Source: Minicystis rosea (lineage in GTDB: Bacteria > Myxococcota_A > Polyangia > Polyangiales > Polyangiaceae). Taken from it: a DNA stretch of 64,000 nucleotides. Below the pieces are notes generated by a model. The model saw only the letters and a list, made by a program, of their open reading frames with translations, was not told where the DNA came from and searched no databases. A program made the translations under genes and the position numbers. The stretch spans positions 1,454,501-1,518,500 of the forward strand of contig CP016211.1 of the NCBI GenBank assembly GCA_001931535.1, given 5' to 3'. Shown here one piece after another: positions 43,105 through 52,500 of the stretch; within the stretch, counting starts at the first letter, position 1; every line of letters begins with the position of its first letter.

Positions 43105-44508
43105 ATGGAATCGCTCGACCAGGGCAGGGTGATCGCGGGCCGATACCGCCTCGAACGGGCCCTGGCGAAGGGGGGCATGGGGAGCGTTTGGGTAGCTCGC
43201 CATCTCCAGCTCGACGTGGACGTCGCGGTGAAGTTCATGTCGCCCCAGCTCGCCGCATCCCCTGAGGCGCAGGCGCGTTTCGAGCGGGAGGCGAAGGCCG
43301 CGGCGATGCTCAAGATGGCGAACGCCGTGAGCGTGTTCGACTACGGTATGGAGGGCGACACGCCCTTCATGGTGATGGAGCTCCTCGAGGGGGAGGATCT
43401 CCAGGCGCGGCTCCTTCGCGGAGGCACCCTTCGGCCGGCGGAGCTCCGGGCCGTCTTGGAGCCGGTGTGCAAGGTGGTCCGCCGCGCGCACGAGCTCGGT
43501 CTCGTGCATCGCGATCTGAAGCCCGGGAACATCTTCCTCGCGCGCCAGGGCGGCGAGGAGATCATCAAGGTGCTCGATTTCGGCATCGCGAAGGACACCG
43601 GCTCGGCGCTCGGTGGCAGCGCCACGCAGACCGGCGCGATGCTCGGCTCGCCCCACTACATGAGCCCCGAGCAGGTGCGCTCGACCAACCGTGTCGATCA
43701 CCGCACCGACCTCTGGGCGCTCGGGGTGATCGCCTTCCAGTGCCTCACCGGCCGCCTGCCGTTCCACGGCGACGAGGTGGGCGAGGTGCTCGTGGAGGTG
43801 TGCACGGCCCCGATTCCGGTGCCGTCCACGCTCGTCCCCAGCCTCGGTCCGCACGTCGACAGCTTCTTCGCGCGCGCGCTCGACCGCGATCCCGCCCGGC
43901 GTTTTCAGAGCGCCGCCGAGCTCTACGACGCCCTCGCTGCCCTCGTTGCGCCCGCGCAAGCGTCCGCGCCTGCGTTTGCGCAAGCGTCCGCGCCTGCGTT
44001 CGCACAGGCCGCGCAAGCGTCCGCGCAGGCCGCACCTGCGTTTGCGCAAGCGTCTACGCCTGCATTCGCGCCAGCCGCTGCGCCAGCGCAAGCGTCTGCG
44101 CCCATCGTGGCGACGCTGTCGCCGTCCGTACACACCGCGCACATCGTGCCCGGGCGGAGCGGGCGCGGCGTTGCCATCGCTGCCGTGATCGCCGGCGGTG
44201 CGCTCACGCTGGCGGGCGTCGCATTCATCGCGCTCCGCATGGGATCGCATGGTGCTGCGCCTGCTCCGGCCGCGTCAGCGGCGCCGTCTGCGACGATTCC
44301 CGAGCCGCCTGCTAGCGCGCCGGCGCCGCTCCCCTCCACCTCGGTCAGCGCAGGCATCGATGCGCCGGCTGCCGCACCCTCGGCGAGCGCGTCGGCGTCG
44401 TCCTCTGCGAAGTCGACCGCGCCTTCGAAGGACCCGCGCGGGCGCCCCTCGAACAGGAAGCCTTCAGGCAAATCGAAGAACGGCGATGATCCCCTCGATC
44501 ACATGTAA
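43105..44508 (+). CDS. Eukaryote-like Ser/Thr protein kinase, membrane-anchored
   Basis: 467 residues. The kinase domain is complete: Gly loop GGMGSVW (residues 23-29), VAVKF Lys43, HRDLKPGN (His135, catalytic Asp137), DFG at 158-160, and SPHYMSPEQ in place of APE. An Ala/Pro/Gln/Ser-rich linker with AQASAPAF repeats (about 285-335) leads to one membrane helix (about 353-377) and a Ser/Pro-rich periplasmic tail. It resembles PpkA/Pkn kinases. Its 3' end overlaps the next gene by 23 bases, making a four-gene unit with a TPR/PEGA protein, an FGE-like lipoprotein and a DUF2169 protein. Confidence 0.92.
   Translation: MESLDQGRVIAGRYRLERALAKGGMGSVWVARHLQLDVDVAVKFMSPQLAASPEAQARFEREAKAAAMLKMANAVSVFDYGMEGDTPFMVMELLEGEDLQARLLRGGTLRPAELRAVLEPVCKVVRRAHELGLVHRDLKPGNIFLARQGGEEIIKVLDFGIAKDTGSALGGSATQTGAMLGSPHYMSPEQVRSTNRVDHRTDLWALGVIAFQCLTGRLPFHGDEVGEVLVEVCTAPIPVPSTLVPSLGPHVDSFFARALDRDPARRFQSAAELYDALAALVAPAQASAPAFAQASAPAFAQAAQASAQAAPAFAQASTPAFAPAAAPAQASAPIVATLSPSVHTAHIVPGRSGRGVAIAAVIAGGALTLAGVAFIALRMGSHGAAPAPAASAAPSATIPEPPASAPAPLPSTSVSAGIDAPAAAPSASASASSSAKSTAPSKDPRGRPSNRKPSGKSKNGDDPLDHM
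43960..44095. repeat. Short tandem repeats encoding AQASAPAF units in the kinase linker
   Basis: Units close to GCGCAAGCGTCCGCGCCTGC recur with small changes several times between the kinase domain and the membrane helix. Such in-frame repeats change linker length by slippage. Confidence 0.7.
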
Positions 44509-45478
44509 CCGGCGCCGCGTGGTCCTCGCGGTGGGCATCGCGGGGATGTTGCTCGCCCCCGCCGCTGCCCGCGCCGATTCGCCGAAGAACGATCCGGTCG
44601 CCGCCCAGGCGCTGTTCAAGGCCGCGCGCGAGCGCATCCAGGCCGGCGACTACGCCGGAGGGTGCCCGAAGTTCGAGGCGAGCTTCGCGCTCCAGCCCTC
44701 GGCGAGCACCATGATCAACATCGCCAAGTGCCACGAGCACGACGGCAAGATCGCCTCCGCGTGGGACGACTACCAGCGCGCGCTCACCTTGAACCGCGAG
44801 ACGAAGGGCAACGATCGTCGCAAGGAGCTCGAGTCCCTCGCGAAGAAGGGGATCGAGGCGATCGAGCCACGATTGCCGCGGCTTCGCATCGTGATGAAGA
44901 GCCCGCCGCCCGGGCTCAAGGTGCTGCGTGATGGCAGTGAGATCCCTGCCGCCGCGCTGGGCGAGGCGCTGCCGGTCGATCCGGGCGCGCACGAGATCGT
45001 CGCCAGCGCGCCCGGTCACGCCGAGCAGAAGCGCTCGGTGACCGTCGCGGAGGGCAAGAGCGACACGATCGAGATCACGCTGTCGGCTGCGCCCACCGCA
45101 GAGAGCCCCGCGTCCAACTCGAAGGTGCCGACATGGGCTTGGATCGTGGGCGCAGCGGGGCTCGGCCTCACCGGCGCGGGCGTCTTCTTCCTCGTCGACA
45201 ACAGCGCGGCGATCCACGCCCTCCGCTCCCAATGTCGCGACGTGCCCGGCGGCGTGTATTGCCCGCCCGGCTATGACTACGCGAGCGACAACGCGCGCAA
45301 GAACCGTGATCTCCCGCTCGCCATCGCGCTGGGCGGCGCGGGGCTCGTGGCGATGGGCGTCGCGATCGGCGGCATCGTGACGGGCGTGGCGAAGAAGCCG
45401 GCGCCGGCGGCGGGGATGACGTTCGTCCCTTGGTTCGCGCCGGGCGGTGCCGGTGCCGTGCTCTCGGGGAGGTTCTGA
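44486..45478 (+). CDS. TPR/PEGA-type periplasmic protein (paralogue B)
   Basis: 330 residues from ATG 44486, inside the end of the kinase gene. The signal peptide is VVLAVGIAGMLLAPAAARAD. The helical part has AQALFKAARERIQAGDYAGG and CPKFEASFALQPSASTMINI with AKCHEHDGK, then a PEGA-like domain (GLKVLRDGSEIPAAALGE, GAHEIVASAPGHAEQKRSV) and two hydrophobic segments. Full-length homology to the protein at 41641 shows duplication around the kinase. It may hold the kinase's outer part or sense the envelope; that is inference. Confidence 0.85.
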   Translation: MIPSITCNRRRVVLAVGIAGMLLAPAAARADSPKNDPVAAQALFKAARERIQAGDYAGGCPKFEASFALQPSASTMINIAKCHEHDGKIASAWDDYQRALTLNRETKGNDRRKELESLAKKGIEAIEPRLPRLRIVMKSPPPGLKVLRDGSEIPAAALGEALPVDPGAHEIVASAPGHAEQKRSVTVAEGKSDTIEITLSAAPTAESPASNSKVPTWAWIVGAAGLGLTGAGVFFLVDNSAAIHALRSQCRDVPGGVYCPPGYDYASDNARKNRDLPLAIALGGAGLVAMGVAIGGIVTGVAKKPAPAAGMTFVPWFAPGGAGAVLSGRF

Positions 45479-46437
45479 TGGGCATCGATCGACGGCGCCG
45501 CGGGCTCGTGATCGCCGCCGCGACGGGGCTCGCCATCGCCGTCGCCGGCGCTTGCATCCCCGACGTCGTGCCGAACCAGTCCACGCTGCCGCGATGCGAC
45601 GGCGTGAAGGCCACCTGCGGCGATGAAGGCACCGACGATTGCTGCGCCGCTTCGGTGGTGCGCGGCGGCACGTTCAAGATGGTCAACGCCGACTTCGCCA
45701 TGGCGAGCGTCAGCGATTTCAAGCTCGACCGCTACGAGGTCTCGGTCGGTCGGTTCCGGAAGTTCGTCGAGAGCTATCCCGCGAACAAGCCCGCCTCCGG
45801 CGCCGGCGCGCATCCCCTCATCTCGGGCAGCGGTTGGAACCCGGCCTGGGACGACAAGCTGCCCGCGGATCGGAAGGCGCTCGTGAACGAGCTCGGGTGC
45901 GATCCCAACTTCCGGAGCTGGACCGACGCGGCGGGCGCGAACGAGGCCATGCCGATCAACTGCGTCTCCTGGTACGTCGCGTTCGCGTTCTGCGCCTGGG
46001 ACGAGGGCCGGCTGCCGACGGAGGCGGAGTGGAACTACGCCGCCGCGGGTGGCAACGACCAGCGCCCGTACCCTTGGGGAGCCGACGATCCGGACACGAC
46101 CTTCGCATCGTTCGATTGCACCGGCGGCACCGCGGAAGAGTGCATCCTGCGCGTGGGCACGAAGCCGACCGGCGACGGCAAATGGGGGCAGGCCGATCTC
46201 GCCGGCAACGTCGCGGAGTGGAACCTCGACTACCACGGCGAGCTACCGCCGAGCTGCGACGACTGCGCCAACGTCGACGCCGGTGGCTCGTTCGATGACA
46301 TGCCCGTCACCGCGCGCGAGGCGCGCGGCGGCGATTTCGCGCACGACGCGGGGGCGATCTCCACCGCGGCCCGGCTCGCCTTCCAGCCCGAGGACGTGCT
46401 TGATTTCGTCGGCTTCCGCTGCGCGCGGGACCGCTAG
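45478..46437 (+). CDS. Formylglycine-generating-enzyme (SUMF1/FGE)-like lipoprotein
   Basis: 319 residues; ATG overlaps the previous stop (TGATG). A signal segment with lipobox VAGAC puts it in the envelope. The FGE-sulfatase fold is plain: GGTFKM, LDRYEVSVGRFRKFVESY, PINCVSWYVAFAFCAWDEGR, LPTEAEWNYAAAGG, YPWGADDP, DLAGNVAEWNLD, ARGGDF and the terminal VGFRCARD. Most bacterial members do not make formylglycine. TagR of the Pseudomonas T6SS phosphorylation pathway is of this fold and activates the kinase PpkA. Here it follows a Ser/Thr kinase and precedes a DUF2169 gene, so a TagR-like role is reasonable. Confidence 0.88.
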   Translation: MGIDRRRRGLVIAAATGLAIAVAGACIPDVVPNQSTLPRCDGVKATCGDEGTDDCCAASVVRGGTFKMVNADFAMASVSDFKLDRYEVSVGRFRKFVESYPANKPASGAGAHPLISGSGWNPAWDDKLPADRKALVNELGCDPNFRSWTDAAGANEAMPINCVSWYVAFAFCAWDEGRLPTEAEWNYAAAGGNDQRPYPWGADDPDTTFASFDCTGGTAEECILRVGTKPTGDGKWGQADLAGNVAEWNLDYHGELPPSCDDCANVDAGGSFDDMPVTAREARGGDFAHDAGAISTAARLAFQPEDVLDFVGFRCARDR

Positions 46438-46450
46438 GAGGGCGAGGAGC

Positions 46451-48178
46451 ATGAGCGGAACCATCCCCTCGACCGTTGCGATCATGCCCCTCGCCGGCGC
46501 GACGGCCGCCGCCGTGGCGTGGCGCTGGCGCGGGCAGCTCTGGATCACCGTGATCGCCAAGGCGACGTTCGCGTTTGCCAGCGACGCTGCGATGTCGAGG
46601 ATCGCGCCCGATCCCATCCTCGCGACCGAGATCCATCACGGCCAGAACCCCGGGCGCAGCATTCGAGCTGCAGGCGATCTCGCTCCCCACCTCGCCCGCG
46701 CCGACGTGCTCTTCGCCGGCAGCGCTCACGCCCCCGACGGCACCCGCCAGATGCACGTCCGCCTCGCGCTCTTCGCCGGTGAGCGACCGCTGCTCGACAA
46801 GTGGCTCCTCGTGCAAGATCCAGCGGGCTTCACGCGGATGCCGATCGTGTACGAGCACGCGCTCCGCGGGCCGACCGGCGCTGACAACCCCTTCGGCCTC
46901 GCCGCGAACGCGCATGTCGTCGATCCAGCGCACCCGACCGCCGCGGCCGGCTTCGGTCCCATCGCGCGCACCTGGCCCGCGCGCAAGCGCCTGCTCGGCG
47001 CCCTGCCACGCAAGAAGCTCGAGGGCGCGATCGCCGAGATCCCCGACGATTTCGATTGGTCTTATTACCAAGCGGCGCCGCCGGATCAGCAGACCGACCT
47101 CCTGCGCGGCGACGAATGGATCGTGCTCGAGGGCCTCTCTGCGTCGGCGCTCCTCCGCACGCGTCTGCCCGATGCACGTGGCGTCGCACGTCTCCATGGC
47201 CTCTCCGCCTTCGGCATTCCGGAAGGCCAGCCGCTCGCCCTGACGGCCGACACGCTCTCCATCGACGGCGACGAGCAGCGCTGCGCCGTCGTGTGGCGCA
47301 AGAGCTTCGCCGTCCCGTCCGAGGCCGCGCTCGCCGCGGCGCGCATCGTCGCCGGCATCGAGCTTCCGGGCGAGCCCGTCGCGTGGCCCGACCCGCGCGC
47401 CATCGAAACGTTCGCGACCGTCCTCGGAGCGCAGGCAGACAACCCCGAGACGATCGCCCTCTTTTCCGGCAGCGCCTCCACCGACGACCCAGCGACGATC
47501 GCGCTCCTGCCCTTCGCTGCGCCCGCGTCCGCGGTTCCCTTCCGCCCGGGCGCACCCTCCGTTCCCACGGCCAGGATCCCCGTCGAGCCGGCGCCTTCCA
47601 CGGGCACGTTCATGCTCGATCCCGCGCGGCTCGCGCCCACCGCGGCCGCGCTGCCCTTCGACGCCGCGCCGCCCTCCGCTCCCGCAGCGCGCGCCGCTCT
47701 TCCATTCCAACCCGCGCCCGCCGTCGCGCCTCCCATGCCACCTCGCGCGCCCGTCGAGCACGTGCCCACCGGTACCCTCGCCGTCATGGGTGCGCCCTCC
47801 GCCACGCGCGCACCTCTCCCGTTCGCCGCGCCCATGGCACCGCCCGCACCGATGCTCGCGGTGGAGCCCCCACCGCTTGCGCCCATGCCTGCACCGGCTC
47901 CCATACCTGAGCCCGAGCTCGAGCTCGCGCCTGTTGTCGCGCCTGCATTTGCTGTCGCGCCTGAGCCTGTTGCTGCGCCTGCGCACGAGCTCGCGCCCGC
48001 ACCTGCGCCCGTTGCAGCGCCGATCGCAGCAGAGCCGCCGGCCTCCCCATGGGCTCCTGCGCCTCCTGTGATGCCTGCGCCCGCACCCGCGCCGCCGCCC
48101 CCTCGTCCTGCGCTACCTGCTCCGTCCCCTGCGTTGAAGAACAGCCTCTACGACGCCTTCAAACGCAAGGGGTCCTGA
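46451..48178 (+). CDS. DUF2169 domain protein, T6SS-associated
   Basis: 575 residues from ATG 46451 with GAGGAG upstream, 13 bases after the FGE-like gene. The N-terminal half (to about 330) matches the DUF2169 pattern: WITVIAKATFAF, ARADVLFAGSAHAP, DDFDWSYYQAAPPDQQTD, LRGDEWIVLEGL, RLPDARGVARL. The family is commonly found beside vgrG and effector genes. The C-terminal 200 residues are Ala/Pro-rich and low in complexity. It is probably an adaptor or chaperone loading an effector onto VgrG; inference from context. Confidence 0.82.
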   Translation: MSGTIPSTVAIMPLAGATAAAVAWRWRGQLWITVIAKATFAFASDAAMSRIAPDPILATEIHHGQNPGRSIRAAGDLAPHLARADVLFAGSAHAPDGTRQMHVRLALFAGERPLLDKWLLVQDPAGFTRMPIVYEHALRGPTGADNPFGLAANAHVVDPAHPTAAAGFGPIARTWPARKRLLGALPRKKLEGAIAEIPDDFDWSYYQAAPPDQQTDLLRGDEWIVLEGLSASALLRTRLPDARGVARLHGLSAFGIPEGQPLALTADTLSIDGDEQRCAVVWRKSFAVPSEAALAAARIVAGIELPGEPVAWPDPRAIETFATVLGAQADNPETIALFSGSASTDDPATIALLPFAAPASAVPFRPGAPSVPTARIPVEPAPSTGTFMLDPARLAPTAAALPFDAAPPSAPAARAALPFQPAPAVAPPMPPRAPVEHVPTGTLAVMGAPSATRAPLPFAAPMAPPAPMLAVEPPPLAPMPAPAPIPEPELELAPVVAPAFAVAPEPVAAPAHELAPAPAPVAAPIAAEPPASPWAPAPPVMPAPAPAPPPPRPALPAPSPALKNSLYDAFKRKGS

Positions 48179-48368
48179 TCGAGCCGGAAGCGCGATTCTC
48201 GATTATCGATGAAGCGCATCGCGAGGCACGCCGGGCGTCGGAGGGCCAGCGTTCGTCGTGTCGAGCTGCTCCAGAACCATGATCGCAATCGTGGTCGAGA
48301 TCGGATCCGCGAAGGCAACGTGTCTCGCTGCAAGAGCTTCGATGTCGTCCAAGCTCGGAATCACCTCA

Positions 48369-49460
48369 TCACGTCGCCGCATCGTCAGGCCGGAGAATGG
48401 CCCACGCGATCTCCGGGAACAGCACGCGCGATGGTGGGTCCTGCGTCACGCCGATCAACCCGCCGACCAGATCCATCGCGTGCTCGTGCCCATCGGCGCC
48501 GAGCGCGCGCATCGAGACGCTCGACAGCCCCGGTGGCATCTCGGCGAGCCCCGGCCCCTTTGGATCACCGAGCGCCTCGATCGGCGCACGTCGCGTCTCC
48601 GCGGCTTCGTAGGACGCGAGCCAGCGATCGAGGTGCGGGTTCGGAACGAAGTGGTCGTGGGGAAAAGCGCGCAGGTAGGGGAACAGCACGTGGATCCAGC
48701 CGGTGAGCTCGTCGGCGCCGTTCTCGTAGCGAAAGAAGGCACGCCAGAACGCTTCCTCGTGGTCCCCCTCCGCCGACGCGATGATCTCGTCGAGCACGGG
48801 AAGGAGCTGATCCATCCAGGGCTCGAGACCGTAGGGCGCGAACCGCTGCGCGCGCGTCCTGAGCTTGCACCAATCGTCGGCGGTGCCGAGCAGATGAACG
48901 CTCGGGATCCCACGCCGAGGGAACACGCGATCTCCGGGGAACGGCGGCGTCCACTCGAAATGGGGCGCGAAGGGGCCCGCCGTCGCGAGCTCCGAGGCCA
49001 TCCGCTCGACGGGGCCGGTCGTGGAGAAATCGGGGGTGACGAGGTATCGCAGGTCGCCCACGAACGCGCCGATCTGCCGCGAGAAATCAGCGAACAACAG
49101 CGGCCACGGGCTCTCCTCGGTGGTCTCGGGCACGTCCGCGGCGATGGCGAAATCAGCCTCGTTGCGGAGGAAATGACGCCGCAGATCGTCGCGATGGGCG
49201 ACGTGATGCGTGAAGCCCCGCGCGAGGCAGAGCCAGATCACATCCGGCGAGATCGCGAGCGGATGGCGCTCCGTGTAGGCCATGTAAGCAGCCTGCACGA
49301 GAGGGTGCACGTCGGTGCGCCCGACGAGCGGCCTTTGCCAGCGGTATCTGGCCTCGATCGGCGCGCCGAGGAGGCTCGTCAGCTCGGCCTCCGCGTCGAA
49401 GGTCGGAAGCGGCTCCGCCGCGGGCTCGATGTCGGCAGCGGTGATCGTCGTCACGTTCAT
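48369..49460 (-). CDS. DUF4419 domain protein
   Basis: 363 residues; ATG 49460 with GGAGGATCG upstream. The domain signature is present: HPLVQAAYMAYTERHPLAISPDVIWLCLARGF, then FSTTGPVERMASELA, VHLLGTADDWCKLRTR and FFRYENGADELTGWIHVLFPYL. The fold is known from bacterial and fungal genomes without a firm function. It lies convergent to the DUF2169 gene and divergent, by 98 bases, from the giant toxin gene, so it could be linked with the toxin, for example as an immunity or accessory protein, but nothing in the sequence proves this. Confidence 0.78.
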   Translation of the reverse strand: MNVTTITAADIEPAAEPLPTFDAEAELTSLLGAPIEARYRWQRPLVGRTDVHPLVQAAYMAYTERHPLAISPDVIWLCLARGFTHHVAHRDDLRRHFLRNEADFAIAADVPETTEESPWPLLFADFSRQIGAFVGDLRYLVTPDFSTTGPVERMASELATAGPFAPHFEWTPPFPGDRVFPRRGIPSVHLLGTADDWCKLRTRAQRFAPYGLEPWMDQLLPVLDEIIASAEGDHEEAFWRAFFRYENGADELTGWIHVLFPYLRAFPHDHFVPNPHLDRWLASYEAAETRRAPIEALGDPKGPGLAEMPPGLSSVSMRALGADGHEHAMDLVGGLIGVTQDPPSRVLFPEIAWAILRPDDAAT

Positions 49461-49558
49461 CGATCCTCCTCCGGACGCGGCGCACGATAGCGCATCTCTG
49501 CGCGAAGCGATCACGACGTGACGCTTGGCATGCGCCCTCCTTCGCGCGATCATCCGCC

Positions 49559-52500
49559 ATGTTCCGTGCTCGGACGTCCCGCTCTCCGCTGAGGCACGCG
49601 CACAACTATTCGCATCCGGGCGGCAGCAGCGACGCTCCCTCGGTGCCTCTCGACGGCTCTGCTGCTGGCGCCCTCCCGGGGGCCGCGCCACCGGACGTCT
49701 CCTTGCCGAGCGACGCATCGTCGCAAGGGGCGCCCTCGAACGGTAGCGCGCCCAACAGCAATACATCGCCAGGCGGCCAGACGAACGACCTCTCGCCCAG
49801 CCCGAGCCCGAGCCGCATCACACTGTGGGATCCCGTCTCCCGAACCGTCCAATCCGTCCGCTTCTCCGGGACGGCAACCAAGAAGGATACGGCACCTCGC
49901 ACCGTCGCAAAGGATACGACCTCGCGAGACACGATGTCACGGGACACGGCCTCTCGAGATACGGTGACTCGGGACACGGCCTCTCGAGATACGGTGCCGC
50001 GAGATACGGCCTCTCGCGATACGGTTTCTCGGGACGCTCCCTCGCGAGACACCCCATCGAAGACCCCCGCCACCAGCGCCAGTCCCGTCCCGTCGCAGGC
50101 GCAGCACGTGCCCGCGCCGCAGCCGGCGCCGACTGCGCCGATGCTTGCCGATGGCGCGAGCCCGAGCGCCGATCCGAAGCCCGGGGAGAGCCTGGGGACC
50201 GCGATCGGCGCGATCTCCCAGGGCGCCGCGATCGGAGGGGGCTTGATCGGGAAGGGGGCCACGCCCGAGGCGCTCGGCGAGGCCGCGCAGGCCGTCGCAG
50301 GCGCCGGCGCCGCCATGCTCGCGGGGAAGGCCGCGCCGGCCGTGATCGGCGAGGTGGCCAAGTCGGCGGTGGGCGCGGCGGTGTCCCAAGGCGTCGCCAA
50401 AGCCGTTTCGTCCATCGGTGAAAGCGCTGCTCCGAACGCCTCCAGCGCTGCCATGGAAGCGGCCGCGCCCAAGGCCGCATCCACGCTCGCCGGCCAGAGC
50501 ACCACATCCGATACAGGGGCTCTCGGCGAGGCCGCAGGAACGCAATCGTCGCCTGCGCACGAGAGCGCGACGCCTGCCGAGGCCCTCCAGAGCGATGGCT
50601 CCAAAGCAGCGTCCGCGCCGACGGCTCAGGACGCAAAGGCACCTCCCGCCGACGCGCGCCCGAGCGCCGATACCACCCAGCAGGCCACGCCCTCGAAGGG
50701 CGATTCGACCATACCCGACACTGGCAAGCTGGAGGCGTCCGACCAGGCCAACGATCTCGCCGACACGCCCGCGAAGAGCGATTCGAATGCGCTCGACGCC
50801 GCCAACGCGGAAGCCTCGGACAAGGCCACAGACGATCTCGGCGAAGTCATCGAGGGCCCGCCGGCCGAGGACGCGAACGAGCTCGCGGCGTCCTCTCCCG
50901 AAGACGCATCGTTGAACGACAGCGCGCCGGGAGCCCATGAGGGCAACGCCGAGACGATCGCCGCCAACGATCCGTCTGTATCCTCCGATCTCGCCGCGAG
51001 CAGCCATTCCCTCACGAATCCGGGCCTCGGCGCGCCCTCTCTGTCGTCCGTCGACCGTGCTGCCGCCGTCGCGACCGCAGCCAACACGGCTGTTGCGGCC
51101 ACCGCCGCCGTGCTCGCCTTCCGAGGGGACAACAGCCCGTCTGCCATCACCACTGGGGCCTCTCCCGAGGAGGCTACGAATCTGCCGACCACGGCCACCC
51201 CGAGCGCGCCGAGCTCGAGCCGCCCGACCACCGCGCGCGCGCCGACGTCGAGCCGCCCGACCACCGCGCGTGCGCCGACGTCGAGCCGCCCGACCACCGC
51301 GCGCGCGCCGACGTCGAGCCGTGCACCGAAGCGAGCTCCGCCGCCGAAGTCGGTTCACCCCCTGAACAAGACCCCGCTGGTGTCCACGGTCCACGTGACC
51401 TATCGGGACACGGAGGGGCAGCAGCACACGGGGGTGCTCGTCAAGGCGAGCGATCCGCGACCGAAGGTGAAGGCCTTCGAGGTCACGGAGAACAGCGGGA
51501 CGCCGCCGCGGACTTACAATGTCGCGACCGAGGTGCTTCCAAACAGCGCCTCTCTCAAGGTGGGTGATTCGGTCTCGTTCCAGGACAACACGAAGAATTC
51601 GGTGGAGGGCAAGATCTCGCGGGAAATCGAGATGGAGGTGCCGGGCTGGGACGTCGAGGATGGCTCCGGCACGATCAAGTCGGTACCGACCAGCGCGATC
51701 CAGATCGATCCCCAATTCGCACAGCGCTTCGAGCAACACTCGAAGCAGGGGGCGCACGAGCCGGCGACGATCCCGAAGAAGATTCACCTCGTCTGGATCG
51801 GTAATCCCATCCACGAGCAATTCGCCCTCAACGTCGAGCAATGGAAGGCGCGGCACCCTGATTGGGAGGTCACGCTGTGGTCCGATTCACGCTTCGGTGG
51901 ATATGAGGCGACCGCGCAGCGGATGAGTGACACGGGCGTCCGGGTGGTGGACGTGAACGGGGATCCCGACCTCGACAAGAGCTGGTACCAGAAGGAGGCT
52001 GGGCTCACGTCTCGCGTCGGCGATGGCAACGCAGGCTCCGAATCCAACCAGTGGACGCACTACGGCGCGGCGTCGGATCTGCTGCGCCTTTACATCCTCC
52101 AGAAGCACGGAGGGGTGTACTCCGATACGGATCTCGCCTTCGACGACGACGCCTCTCGGGATGTTGCGGACGACGCGAAGGCCCTGGGCGACCGAGCGAT
52201 CGACCACGACAATCTCGGGGAGCTGATGAAGGACAATCCCTTCCAGCTCATGCTGCACCGCTCGCAGAACGACGCTGCCAACGATCTGATGATCTCGGCT
52301 CCGCAGAACCCGTATGTGGAGCAGCTCATCGAGATGGCTCACCAGAGCCTCGATAGCCTCTACGCCGATCCGCACAAGCTCGACGACTACAAGAGCACCA
52401 CGGGGCATCTGCAATCTGGGCGGGCCACGATCACCCTCGCGACGACGGGGCCCATGGCGCTCCGTGAAGGCCTGAAGGCTTTCTACCACGCTCACGCGGC

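Noticed and set aside
49918..50045. Possible CRISPR array because of regular repeats
   Set aside because: Units are 15 bp and code in frame for SRDT; there are no unique spacers and no cas genes.
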